Shown in pieces: positions 33,958 to 43,800 of a stretch of 53,408 nt of DNA. A program made the translations under genes and the position numbers. Within the stretch, counting starts at the first letter, position 1. Every line of letters starts with the position of its first letter. Source of the stretch: Anaerolinea sp. (GTDB lineage Bacteria; Chloroflexota; Anaerolineae; Anaerolineales; Anaerolineaceae); the NCBI GenBank assembly GCA_020725865.1, contig DYEC01000014.1, forward strand, positions 1 through 53,408, read 5' to 3'. The notes under the pieces are model-generated. The model was not told the origin of the DNA and did not search any database. It was given only the letters and a program-made list of their open reading frames with translations.

Positions 33958-34995
33958 ATGTCCCATAAATTATCTGTCGTTTTTCGCTTCGCTGTGTTGT
34001 TTGTAGGTTTGGGTCTGGCTCTGGCATGCGCAACACCATCAATCACATTCAATAGCAATCCAGAACAAGCCCCCGGTTTTGAAGAAACGCGCATCGCTCT
34101 AGTGATTGAATCAACCCTGGCTGCCGCCCAAGAGGGGACAAGGACCGCCCAAGAAGGCTCCACCTCGTCCGGGGAAGCAGCACCTACCTACACCCCTTAT
34201 CCAACCTACACTCCCCTGCCGACAGAAGCTCCCCAGCCCACCACACCTCCCGAACAGCGGCCAACCGAGCCGCCCACAGTAAATATAGAAGAGAAGATAC
34301 GTTCCGCAAACGTGCTGATCTTTGAGGATGTGCGCGGTTACCCGGCGCTGGAGCCGCGCGTTCACCGCGCATTGCCCGGTATGAAGTTCTCTGGCGGGCG
34401 AGTGGTAGAAGTAGGCGATGCGGTTGGGAATTTCATGAGCCAGCTCAATTCGCCCACCCGGTGGGATTTGATTGTAGTCGCAGCAGAAGCCCGCAGCGGT
34501 GTGCGGGGTGAATTCTGGGACGTAATTTACAATCAAGTCCAACGCGGCGCGGCTTTAGTGACAGAAATTTGGTATCTGGATGATATTATCAACGGGCGCA
34601 TTTCCCCCTTAATGAGTGAATGCGGTTTGAAATTGTATCGTGATTGGGAGCGCGCGCCGGGTTACGATGTATTGGATTACTCACTCTACTGGCTTGATGC
34701 ACAACACGAAATATTTACCAACCCGGTTGTCGTAGAACCGCTCTATTCACCCACGATCTACTGGGAAGGTGATGCTGGTGACCTGCTGGCACTTGGAGCC
34801 GGCGGAGATGCCATTCTGCTGGCAGGAACTCACCCGGATACGCGATCTGACCATGGCACGCTTGCCACGTGTATGGGCGGACGCGTTATCTTCCAGACCT
34901 TTTCGACACATGACTATCCCTATGATAAAACTGTTGCGTTGTGGAAAAATTACATGACTTACGCGTTGAAACAACACTTCCTGGCTGGCTACTAG
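33958..34995 (+). CDS. Lipoprotein with ThuA/GATase-like domain
   Basis: The 345-residue protein has a lipoprotein signal (LALAC at about residue 24), then a Thr/Pro-rich linker (YTPYPTYTPLPTEAPQPTTP) and a C-terminal domain from about residue 115. That domain alternates strands and helices (ANVLIFEDVRG, WDLIVVAAEARSG, GDAILLAGTHPD, GGRVIFQTFSTHDYPYDKTV) like the GATase/ThuA fold. A catalytic Cys is not obvious, so it may be binding only. GGGGAGG precedes ATG 33958. Its stop overlaps the convergent gene's stop inside CTAG. Confidence 0.75.
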   Translation: MSHKLSVVFRFAVLFVGLGLALACATPSITFNSNPEQAPGFEETRIALVIESTLAAAQEGTRTAQEGSTSSGEAAPTYTPYPTYTPLPTEAPQPTTPPEQRPTEPPTVNIEEKIRSANVLIFEDVRGYPALEPRVHRALPGMKFSGGRVVEVGDAVGNFMSQLNSPTRWDLIVVAAEARSGVRGEFWDVIYNQVQRGAALVTEIWYLDDIINGRISPLMSECGLKLYRDWERAPGYDVLDYSLYWLDAQHEIFTNPVVVEPLYSPTIYWEGDAGDLLALGAGGDAILLAGTHPDTRSDHGTLATCMGGRVIFQTFSTHDYPYDKTVALWKNYMTYALKQHFLAGY

Positions 34996-35711
34996 CCGGC
35001 AAGCGCTCGGACAACACCCGTTATCGCCAACGCTGTGCGTTCAATCCATTGCGCATCACCACAATACGGTGTTCCGCCAGGTTTTTGAGGTGCACGATAC
35101 ACAACCCGCGAACGCGAATTAAGCTCCATCTGCACTGCTGGTGTTTTCAGTGTCTCCCAGACGTAGCGAGTGATCGTTTCCTGGCGCACTCCACCGCCGC
35201 CGGTAAAGCGTCCATTCAGCTCCAATCGCCCCAGTCCTTTGCCATCAGGGGTAAAGCCCTGCTCCGCAAGCGCTGCCAGAATAAGCTCAAGCTGGCCTTC
35301 GCAGCTCTGTCCGCGCATTGTACCCAGCTCAATGCCAAAATCGTGTCGGTCAGAAGCCCCATGCAAATCCAAAATAAAGCGAATGCCAGCGCTGCGGATG
35401 ATTTCCCTCAAATGCTCCTTGTAAGGTGAGTGACGGTCATAATTGGGGTCATGGTCAAGCCTGCGACGAGCATATAGGACGTGAGCACCAGTTTGCTCTC
35501 CTACAAAGCGCGCCAGTGCGGCGGTGTATTCATCCTCTTCTTTCAGCCGACCGTTGCGACAATGCGCCGCAGCGTGAGGCGCAGAAAGCAAAACCGTTAC
35601 CCTGCCCGGTATATAGCGCCAGCTTTCCTCGCCGGGCGCAGCCGCACGGCGGTAAGCCACATCGGATTCCAGATCCATCAAGCGTTTCAACAGGGGTGAA
35701 AGATCAGCCAT
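34992..35711 (-). CDS. N-formylglutamate amidohydrolase-like protein
   Basis: The 239-residue protein resembles the FGase family of zinc hydrolases. It has VTVLLSAPHAAAHCRNGRLK, EEDEYTAALARFVGEQTGAH, HDPNYDRHSPYKEHL and FILDLHGASDRHDFGIELGT. Histidines in SAPHAAAH and DLHGA could bind zinc. It does not sit with hut genes, so the substrate may be another N-acyl or formyl compound. Ribosome site is weak. Confidence 0.75.
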   Translation of the reverse strand: MADLSPLLKRLMDLESDVAYRRAAAPGEESWRYIPGRVTVLLSAPHAAAHCRNGRLKEEDEYTAALARFVGEQTGAHVLYARRRLDHDPNYDRHSPYKEHLREIIRSAGIRFILDLHGASDRHDFGIELGTMRGQSCEGQLELILAALAEQGFTPDGKGLGRLELNGRFTGGGGVRQETITRYVWETLKTPAVQMELNSRSRVVYRAPQKPGGTPYCGDAQWIERTALAITGVVRALAG

Positions 35712-35760
35712 TCAGGTACACGACACAGACACAAAAAAATCTGGAGCCTACACATCGAGG

Positions 35761-36249
35761 TTACTCGCCATACACCAGATGAATCACTGCACGATAGAAG
35801 TCTTTCAGCACAGGCGCCGGACCTTTTCCAAGAACTTCACGCTCCATTCGCCGCGTCCATTCCACCAGCAATGTGCTTAGCTCACCTTCGGGCTCATCAT
35901 GGCGTTCCAACACGATGATCTTCGTAGTATCAGAAAGCAACAAAAAAGGTGTCACACGGTAGGGACGATATATCAGTGCCACAAAAAAAGCTTCTCGATC
36001 CACTTGGGGTTCAGGTAATGTAATGAGAGCTATTGTAGCACGACGTTCGGGTTTACGGAATTCAAAATCCAGTCCATACGGGATGGTTTTTGGCAACTTC
36101 AAATTTTCACCCACCCGATCCCAGTAAAAGCGCAGAAAGATATTCCCGTCCCGGTTCAAAAAACCAAGGCACTGTTCCGGCGTGCGATGAAAAAGGGTGG
36201 TCAGAGCCTCCTCTACAAAAACCCGTTGTTGCGTACGTTCCGTTTTCAC
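35761..36249 (-). CDS. Hypothetical protein, likely leaderless
   Basis: The 162-residue protein is soluble with no recognised domain: a helical N-terminus (ALTTLFHRTPEQCLGFLNRD), then strands with YGLDFEFRKPERRATIALIT and FLLLSDTTKIIVLERHD, then C-terminal helices ending VIHLVYGE. GTG 36249 is preferred because TTGCAT and TATAGT with a 16-nt spacer lie directly before it, leaving 6 nt between -10 and GTG. The longer frame to 36312 would span this promoter. Confidence 0.6.
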   Translation of the reverse strand: MKTERTQQRVFVEEALTTLFHRTPEQCLGFLNRDGNIFLRFYWDRVGENLKLPKTIPYGLDFEFRKPERRATIALITLPEPQVDREAFFVALIYRPYRVTPFLLLSDTTKIIVLERHDEPEGELSTLLVEWTRRMEREVLGKGPAPVLKDFYRAVIHLVYGE

Positions 36250-36255
36250 ATTTTC

Positions 36256-36283
36256 ACTATAACAACTTTGAAATAAAATGCAA
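36256..36283 (-). promoter_or_regulatory. Promoter of the hypothetical gene at 35761-36249
   Basis: Minus strand TTGCAT, 16-nt spacer, TATAGT, then GAAAAT and GTG. The first base of the mRNA would coincide with the start codon. Confidence 0.5.
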
Positions 36284-36452
36284 GCAAAGCTCGCTGGGTT
36301 GCTCGATTTCAAGAGTGCGCATAAAATTAATAAATGATTAATATTCTGTTAACGAATGAATTTGGTGAATCAGCTTGAAGCAGCAAACATGAAAAAGTGA
36401 TATACTTTTTAACATAAGTTATACATCTAACAAACACAAGGATGGTGCCGAT

Positions 36453-36977
36453 ATGAAAACGCTATTGCTCATGCGGCATGCCAAATCAAGCTGGAAAGAT
36501 TCTAAATTACCGGACCACGAGCGTCCTTTGAACAAGCGGGGATCCAAAGACGCCCCGGAAATGGGGAAATTACTCTTTAAAGCAGAACTAGTACCACAAG
36601 TTATATTGTGTTCCAGTGCCAAACGCGCACGCTTAACGGCTGAAGCTGTGGTTGAACAGAGTAATTTTCGAGGAGAAGTTACTTACCTTGATTCTTTCTA
36701 CTTGGCAGAACCGGAAACTTACCTGAAAGGTCTGCAAGACCTGCCGGACGAGATCGAGCGTGTAATGGTCATCGGACACAATCCGGGGCTGGAGGGGTTA
36801 TTACAAATTCTCTGTCGCCGGGTGGAATCACTGCCAACAGCCTCAATCGCTTATCTGGCATTGCCAATCAAACAATGGAGCGAGTTGAATGACTCGGTTG
36901 TTGGTGAGTTAGTACAGCTCTGGAAACCGCGCGAACTGAAAGAAGCCAAAAAAGAAAAGAAACAGAAGAAAAAATAG
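36453..36977 (+). CDS. sixA: SixA-type phosphohistidine phosphatase
   Basis: The 174-residue histidine-phosphatase family protein has the catalytic RHG-type motif LLMRHAKSSW (His9), NKRGSKDAPEMGKLL, SSAKRARLTAEAV and the second catalytic His109 in VIGHNPGLEGLL. SixA removes phosphate from histidine phosphotransfer domains. The C-terminal 15 residues are Lys-rich (KEAKKEKKQKKK), an extra tail. AAGGATGG precedes ATG 36453. Confidence 0.9.
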   Translation: MKTLLLMRHAKSSWKDSKLPDHERPLNKRGSKDAPEMGKLLFKAELVPQVILCSSAKRARLTAEAVVEQSNFRGEVTYLDSFYLAEPETYLKGLQDLPDEIERVMVIGHNPGLEGLLQILCRRVESLPTASIAYLALPIKQWSELNDSVVGELVQLWKPRELKEAKKEKKQKKK

Positions 36978-37000
36978 AACTTTTATAAAATATCTATCCC

Positions 37001-37783
37001 TTAACGAAAACCACCCAATCTGAATGGCAGAGCATCAAGAAACGCCAGCAGGCTCTCTGCTAGGGCGCTGGGCCGTTCCAGTAACACCATATGTCCGGCT
37101 CCAGGAATGATCTGCACAGTGGCATGGCACAAATGTTTCTGGAGATAATAAGCCAGCACCGGCGGCGTCATACTGTCCGCCGTACCAGTTACCACCCAGA
37201 CCGGCTGATCAATATTGTGCAGCTCCTCACACAGATCAAAGTGAGTAGCAGCCCGCCAATCACTGACCAATACCTCCGGTTTCACCCGGCGTAATCCATT
37301 CATTACCTTTGCGATCAATTCGCGCCGGGCGGATTGGGCAAATAAATGGGCTTCAAGATACGCCAATGCCTGCGGTATTTGCTTTGGGTCGTTTAAACAA
37401 CTCAACAATGGCTTGGGTAACGGCAAACGGGCGCCGCCTGAAATCACACCGGCTGCCGCCACCCGTTCAGAAAAGCGCAACGCTGCGGTCAATGCAATTG
37501 CCCCGCCCAATGAATGACCCACCAGAACAGCCCGATATACCCCTACAATACTCATATACTCTATGACCCGAAGTGCGTATTCTTCAACAGAGTGCAGTGT
37601 TATCCCCTGCGAGCGGCCATGCCCTGGCAAATCCAGCGCCAAGACGCGATAGCCCGGCAAACGCCGCATCTCAAGCGGCCAACACAAATGATCGCTGCCT
37701 GCGCCATGCAGCAAGATGACCGGTAATCTCAATGTATTCGGGGCTTCAGAAACGGCATAGTAAAACCCGCCGGCATAAGGCAT
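37001..37783 (-). CDS. Alpha/beta hydrolase
   Basis: The 260-residue protein has the oxyanion motif ILLHGAGSDHLCW, the nucleophile elbow LVGHSLGGAIALTA (Ser91), an acid in VTGTADSMTPP and His in GAGHMVLLERP. Substrate unknown. It lies 6 nt after the WD40 lipoprotein gene and is probably co-transcribed. Confidence 0.92.
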   Translation of the reverse strand: MPYAGGFYYAVSEAPNTLRLPVILLHGAGSDHLCWPLEMRRLPGYRVLALDLPGHGRSQGITLHSVEEYALRVIEYMSIVGVYRAVLVGHSLGGAIALTAALRFSERVAAAGVISGGARLPLPKPLLSCLNDPKQIPQALAYLEAHLFAQSARRELIAKVMNGLRRVKPEVLVSDWRAATHFDLCEELHNIDQPVWVVTGTADSMTPPVLAYYLQKHLCHATVQIIPGAGHMVLLERPSALAESLLAFLDALPFRLGGFR

Positions 37784-37789
37784 AACAAG

Positions 37790-38869
37790 CTACCGTACCT
37801 GCCACAACCGTACCAATCCATCAACAGATGCCGAAGCCAGCGTTGTTCCATCCGGTGACCATGCCAGCGAGGTGATAATATCCTCATGACCGCTCAAACC
37901 CCCAGCCAGTTGGCGCGCCGTCACATCCCACAGCATGATCTTCTTGCCATCCTGCGCTGCTAGCAAGCTGCCATCTGGTGAGAAAGCCAATACAGTCGGC
38001 ACAGAGTCACCGGCAGGTAACAAACCCAATTGCTCGCCACTGGCTACATCCCAAAGATATAAAAACGGCATAAAACCACCGTACTGCGTGCCCGCCGCAG
38101 TCGTAGCCAGTATCTTTCCATCAGGACTTAGTGACACCGCGCCGACAAAGTCTTCATGCTGAAATGCCGGACTCAAAGCGCCGCTGGTGATTTCCATCAC
38201 CTGTACTGTTGCGCGCGCTGTCCAGATTAACCGGTCGCCAGCTCCGCCAAATGTAACCCCATAGACTGGAGCGCCGGTTTCAAAACCGCCTAGAGTCTTA
38301 ATGGACTGTCCACTGACAGTATCCCACAAGGTGGCGACCATCTCACTCGCCGAACTGGTAACCAACAGCCGCCCATCCGGCGAGATAGACACACCAATGA
38401 ACCCTCCCTGTGGTGATAAGACGTGGATCGCCTGCCCAGTGGTGATCTGCCGCAGCTCCAGATTTTGCTGATCGGCGGCAGTAGCCATCAAATTCGCGGT
38501 TGGAGAATAATCCAGTATACTAATCGGAGACTGCACCTCAACACGTGCTTGCGTGGACAAATCACCTGCTTTCAATAACCACAACCCATCTAACGTTACC
38601 ACCCCCAGACTCTGACCATCCTGTGACCAGTTCAATCGTCCAGGGCTGTTTAGGGTGATTTGCTGATAGGATTGCATCTGATTGACATTGGCCGGCTGGA
38701 TAAGTTGTGGTTGCAATATGGCGGTTGGTGTGGGTAGCGGAGTGCTGCTTGGCTCGGTTTTAGGCACAGCAGCTATCCCCACGGTCGGACTGCCGATACT
38801 GGTCTGCGGTAGGCAGCCAGCCATCCCCAACAATAACACCAAAAGGAACACAAACCTATTTTTGCCCAT
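37790..38869 (-). CDS. WD40-repeat lipoprotein
   Basis: The 359-residue protein has lipobox GMAGC at about residue 19, a Thr/Pro-rich linker and a beta-propeller with about six or seven WD40-type blades. Examples are LLVTSSASEMVATLWDTVSG, LLAAQDGKKIMLWDVTARQ and LASASVDGLVRLWQVR at the C-terminus. It should be an extracytoplasmic scaffold. It lies between the PD40 membrane protein and an alpha/beta hydrolase on one strand. Confidence 0.93.
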   Translation of the reverse strand: MGKNRFVFLLVLLLGMAGCLPQTSIGSPTVGIAAVPKTEPSSTPLPTPTAILQPQLIQPANVNQMQSYQQITLNSPGRLNWSQDGQSLGVVTLDGLWLLKAGDLSTQARVEVQSPISILDYSPTANLMATAADQQNLELRQITTGQAIHVLSPQGGFIGVSISPDGRLLVTSSASEMVATLWDTVSGQSIKTLGGFETGAPVYGVTFGGAGDRLIWTARATVQVMEITSGALSPAFQHEDFVGAVSLSPDGKILATTAAGTQYGGFMPFLYLWDVASGEQLGLLPAGDSVPTVLAFSPDGSLLAAQDGKKIMLWDVTARQLAGGLSGHEDIITSLAWSPDGTTLASASVDGLVRLWQVR

Positions 38870-38923
38870 GTCACAACTCCATAAACCTCGCGTCGCAGCC
38901 CAGATATAATTTCATTATACAGA

Positions 38924-40471
38924 CTATTTTCCTACCCATACCGCCTGCACTACGCCGGGCGGGAAACTGGTCAGCAGATTTGGTTCAAAGCGCGGACCAT
39001 AGGCTACATACAAATCATTTCGGTAGAAGAAGAACAGGGTTTGTCCATCTGGTCCCCAGCGCGGCAATGACGCTGGCGCAGCAAAAATTTTGTGCGGCGC
39101 TGTCTGTGGAGCACTGATCCATAATCCCGGAAGCTCATCTCCCTCGGTTGCCCATGCCCACAAACCACTGACCGCTGAAACCTCCGGCAACAATCCCCTG
39201 ACCGCTGCGGGTATATCAGCGATTGTCCCGTCCGGAGCGAAGGCGCGTCCCCAACCATTCGAGTCATGGACGAAAAACAGGTTTGCCAGGGGATTCCACT
39301 GCACATTATCCGCCGCCCCACCGCGCAGTGGGCGCGGGTTTCCCAAACCAGCAGGCAGCAGGAAAACACCTGGCTGATCTTTATTGTCATCCGATACATA
39401 CAGAATTGTTCCACGATCGGGTTGTATTGCAACAGCGTTCACACACCCGATGTTATACAGCTCAGCCACCCCGGTTTCGGTGCGAATCAAACGCAAATCT
39501 GCCAGCTCACAATCTGCCTTACGGCTGTAAACCAGGAAGCGATTCGCCTGACTCCAACCTGCAATGACCTCAGCGCGGCTATCAAATACTTCATACAACA
39601 TGCGGCGTTCACCACTGCCAGGCAAGACCGCCATCACAGCCAGCGCTTCATCCTCTCCCATGTGCTCCGATTCAGAATAAAGAATCAACCCGCCGTCCGG
39701 TGACCAGTGCGGTTGGAAGGCATAGCGTTCACCATCACTCAGGCGGGTCACGCTTTCCGTATCCAGCGAGTAGAGATACAGACTGGCCCTTGAGCCTTCC
39801 TGCAAACCAATGAAAGCCAGGCTACGACCATCCGGTGACCAGGCAAGTGCATCGCCACTGAGCGCACGACGGTTTGCACTGGAAATCGCTGCTCGAGTAA
39901 CGCTCAAGGGCAACTTCAATCTGGTTTTTCCATCAGGAATATGAACAATAGTCAAAACAGGCTGCTCTATACCCGTGATATAGGCAACATGTCCTCCAAC
40001 AGGTGCCGCGGCGCGCCTCAAGTCCTCCGGCGCCAGCAATGGTGTCTCGCTGAGACGTACCATCCAGGATGTATCCGGTGCCAAAATCCACAGCCCATCA
40101 GATGCGCCAATCAGCAACCAAGGTCCCTGTTCAGACAATGGGACAATATCGGTTGGAGCAGGTTCAAACGGCACAATTTCAGTAGGTGTTGGTGTTGTAG
40201 TAAGTGTGGGTATCAGCGTTTCCGTTGGGAATAGTGTGGCTGTATCAGTATAGCGCAAGGGGGTAAGGGTATCCACCGGTACAGGGGTATCTTGCCGAAA
40301 CAACCCGCTTGTATCATCGAAAAACAGCAAACCAGCTGCCACCAGACAAAACAGAACAACCAGTAAGACAGTTAACAGTCCCAACAGACCTGTAAGAAAA
40401 TTAACCACCGCAGAAGAACGACCAGCTCTATCCCCGCGCGAAACCTCAGGTCCGATCATTTCATCCGGCAT
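38924..40471 (-). CDS. TolB-like (PD40) beta-propeller membrane protein
   Basis: The 515-residue protein has a cytoplasmic N-terminus, one membrane helix (about residues 27-53), a Thr/Pro linker (TLTTTPTPTEIVPFEPAPTD) and a WD40-like PD40 propeller, with blades such as LAWSPDGRSLAFIGLQEGSR, FQPHWSPDGGLILYSESEH and LPRWGPDGQTLFFFYRNDLY. Such domains bind proteins or glycans outside the membrane. Its neighbour downstream is another propeller. Confidence 0.88.
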   Translation of the reverse strand: MPDEMIGPEVSRGDRAGRSSAVVNFLTGLLGLLTVLLVVLFCLVAAGLLFFDDTSGLFRQDTPVPVDTLTPLRYTDTATLFPTETLIPTLTTTPTPTEIVPFEPAPTDIVPLSEQGPWLLIGASDGLWILAPDTSWMVRLSETPLLAPEDLRRAAAPVGGHVAYITGIEQPVLTIVHIPDGKTRLKLPLSVTRAAISSANRRALSGDALAWSPDGRSLAFIGLQEGSRASLYLYSLDTESVTRLSDGERYAFQPHWSPDGGLILYSESEHMGEDEALAVMAVLPGSGERRMLYEVFDSRAEVIAGWSQANRFLVYSRKADCELADLRLIRTETGVAELYNIGCVNAVAIQPDRGTILYVSDDNKDQPGVFLLPAGLGNPRPLRGGAADNVQWNPLANLFFVHDSNGWGRAFAPDGTIADIPAAVRGLLPEVSAVSGLWAWATEGDELPGLWISAPQTAPHKIFAAPASLPRWGPDGQTLFFFYRNDLYVAYGPRFEPNLLTSFPPGVVQAVWVGK

Positions 40472-40547
40472 AACTTTATTATAGCATTGCGACTTTAGGG
40501 GAGAACGGGGGCTTTACAGGCAAAAAAATTTTAAAGCCCTAAAATCG

Positions 40548-40781
40548 TTATTTGTTCAACAACCGCCCAATGATATTCAAAGCAATAGTCAATAGCAAAC
40601 TCAAAACAATGGAAACCAGCAAGGGGAAGATGCAGGTGAACCCTTTTCCCTCAATACGTATCGTGCCCGGCAGGTTCTCCAAGCCCGGAATACGGCTTAC
40701 CAGCCAGAGAAGCCCACCCAAAGCGACCAAACCCAACCCGGTAATTACCAACCAGCGTGCCAGAATGCTCATTGACTCCAT
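40548..40781 (-). CDS. DUF2905 small membrane protein
   Basis: The 77-residue protein has two hydrophobic helices separated by SRIPGLENLPGTIRIEGKGF, the DUF2905 pattern with its PG/D turn. Function unknown. Either ATG 40781 or ATG 40772 may be used; neither has a strong ribosome site. It follows the diguanylate cyclase by 56 nt. Confidence 0.85.
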   Translation of the reverse strand: MESMSILARWLVITGLGLVALGGLLWLVSRIPGLENLPGTIRIEGKGFTCIFPLLVSIVLSLLLTIALNIIGRLLNK

Positions 40782-40837
40782 TCCAGATTGCTCACTGTCA
40801 ACTTTCTTAAATTATAACCAAATTGATCAGAATATCA

Positions 40838-43800
40838 TCAACTAATTACTGGAGCTAAAGGGGGTAAAGCGATACGGTTACGTCCCTCCTGCTTAGCACG
40901 ATACAGCGCCAGATCAACCGATTTTAGCACGACTTCTACAGTTTCTCCATGTTCCGGGTAAATCGCTACCCCAACTGAGACCGTGACATCCTGTAATGTA
41001 ACCCCTTTGTGAACCACCTTCAGGCCCGCAATACCCCTGCGCAATTCCTCTGCACGTCGAATGGTATCTTCCCGCGTTGCCTCAGGTAATACGAGAATAA
41101 ATTCCTCTCCACCATAACGACATGGCAAATCCTCACCCCGAATATTTTTCAGAAGGAAATTGCTAAGCGCCTGCAACAGGGCATCACCAGCATCGTGACC
41201 ATAAGTGTCATTGAACTGTTTGAAGTGATCAATATCTATCATGACCACGCCTACGGTGTGCTGGCGGCGACTCGCCCGGCTAAACTCACGAGTCATTGTC
41301 TCCATCAGATAGCGACGGTTGAACAAGCCCGTGAGCGGGTCACGGATGGACTGTGTGCGTAACGTTTCTCGCAGGATAATGCCGGTCATTGCCAGCGCCA
41401 CACGCTCAGCAATCATTGCCGCCAATTGTTGAAAGCGTTCATCCAGAGTTCCGTTGCACCGCAGATGCAATAAACCGGCGGCTTCCCCCTGCAAAATCAA
41501 CGGCGCACACAGATAATCCACCGCCTGCCGCGTGACATGGCGACAGGGCAGAGCAGTTCCGGTCTGGTGATAGGTCTGTGGGCGACCGCGACGCATCGCC
41601 CAGCATTCCTCGCGCAGAAAGTTTGTTTCTGTCGGGGCAGCTTCTCCCCAGCTCACAACACATTCCAACGTTCCAAGTTGAGGGCTGAGCAGGTAAAGTG
41701 CACCGTCTGTCTCGGGGAAAAAACGCTGGCAAAAGACCTTAACCACATCATAAACATCCTGCACGGTTAAGCAGGATTGTAAAAGATCACCCATCTCAAG
41801 TAGCATTTCCGAATCCCGGTAGCGTTGTTGCAAGCCATCCATGGAAGCCTTTAAGCGATCATGTGCATTTTGCAATGCGAGGCGCGCTTGCCGGCGCTCA
41901 GTGATTTCGCGTGACGTACTTACCCACTGCTCAGGCTCTTTTCCCTTCTCTAGAATTGGATGAGCGAGGGTCTCCACCCAGACAAAGCTGCCATTTGCCT
42001 GATAGCGCCACTCAAAAACAGCATCCTGCCCCTTAGAGAGACGATCCCGCGCTTCCTGCACCAGAAGTGGATCATTATCCTTTGCAACTTCATCAAACAA
42101 ATTGCGTCCAATATGCTCCGCCAGCTTCCAGCCAAGCACTTTTTCTGCTGAGGGGCTGAGAAAAAGGATCGTGCCATCCATCTTGTGCAAACCAATGACA
42201 TCTTGAATAGAATCAGCCAGCAAACGATACTGTGATTCGCTCTTGCGTAGCGTTTCCTCAGTCCACTTGGCTGAAAGCGCATTGGACAGCACATCCGACA
42301 TCAGTTTCAGCAGCGTGAGGTCCTCCTCTACCCAGCGCCGTTCATGACGCAGCATATCCATCCCTAAAAATCCTGCCAGTTGACCGCCACGTATCAACGG
42401 CACCAATAAGAGCGAACATACGTCCTGCCTGCCCCAAAAGGCTTTCTCAGCACGTGCTTCCGCAGGTAAGTCCTCCAGGCTGAACACATGAACAAACTCT
42501 TTATGTTGCAATCGGTCGTAGAGCCACGGTAAACTTGTGAGCCACAAGCCAGCCATCTCCAGCGATTTCTGGGAAACACCCGGAGTCTGCCAGCAATACT
42601 CGTGGATAATACGCGGCTCATCCTGTCCCAAAACATACACATAACAGCGATCCACATCTGCAAATTCACCCATGATCCGCAAAGCCTGTTTAATTTCATG
42701 ATCCACTTCTTCAACCGCTAAATCAATAAAGCGCGTGGAGATACTGGTTACCAGACTTTCCATCTCAAGTCGGTGTTTCAGGCGGGCTTCCGCCAGCTTG
42801 CGCTCGGTTATATCCAGTTGCGCTACCTGAATTGCAGGGCGTCCACGATACTGGATGAGTGTATACAACGCATCCATCCAGCTTATGCTGCCATCCTTGT
42901 TAAACCTCCGGTATTCTATGCGCTGCGAACTCGTCTTGCCGATCAGGAGGTTTTTCATTAACTCTGCGATTTGCGGACGGTCTTCAGGATGCTGTCCAGC
43001 CAGAATCTCGTCAGGGGTCATCTCAAGCAACTCTGTCAGGCTGTTGCCGCTATTTATGCTCACCGTCGGATTGGCAAATACAACACGTCCATCCTGAATA
43101 ATTAGCAACTCCTGTAAGGAATGTTCGACCAGCGTTCGATACGCATAATCGCTGGCGCGTTGCGCTTCGACCGCGCGGCGCGCCTCAACCGCATGAATAA
43201 ATACTTCGCCGATCAGACGCAAAAACCGGGTATCGTTTTCTGAAACAGACAGCCCCACCCGAGAACTTACCAGGCCAAAATTGCCGATTAAAGCGTTACC
43301 TGAACGCACAGGAACCAGCACCAGAGATTGAACACCTGCTCTGTGCCACATCTGCCGCTCAGCATCAGCTTCAACAGGCAAGTCACCTATATTCGTCACA
43401 TAAACCGGTTCGTTATGGCTGAGACGCGTCATCAGCCAGGATACATTTTCCGTCGAGCGTCCTGTCATGGAATTTCCCCATGCCGGCAAACCCTTCTCCT
43501 GCCATTCATACGCCCGCTCAACTCGAACACCATCAGCTGAAAACAAAAGCAAAACCACGCGTTCCACGCCAAAAAAACCGCCAATGTTCTGAAGCGCATG
43601 GTTAATCTGGTCATCCAGCTCTTCAAGGGTAGGGCTGATGAAACGTGTCGAAATATCTGCCACCAGGCGCTCCAGCGCTACCCTGCGCCGCAATTCATTT
43701 TCGATGCGCTTCCGCTCAAGAGCATAACGGATAGCACTTCGCAACAACTCTTGATTCACCTGTTCCTTTACCAGGTAGTCCTGTGCCCCAGCCTGCACCG

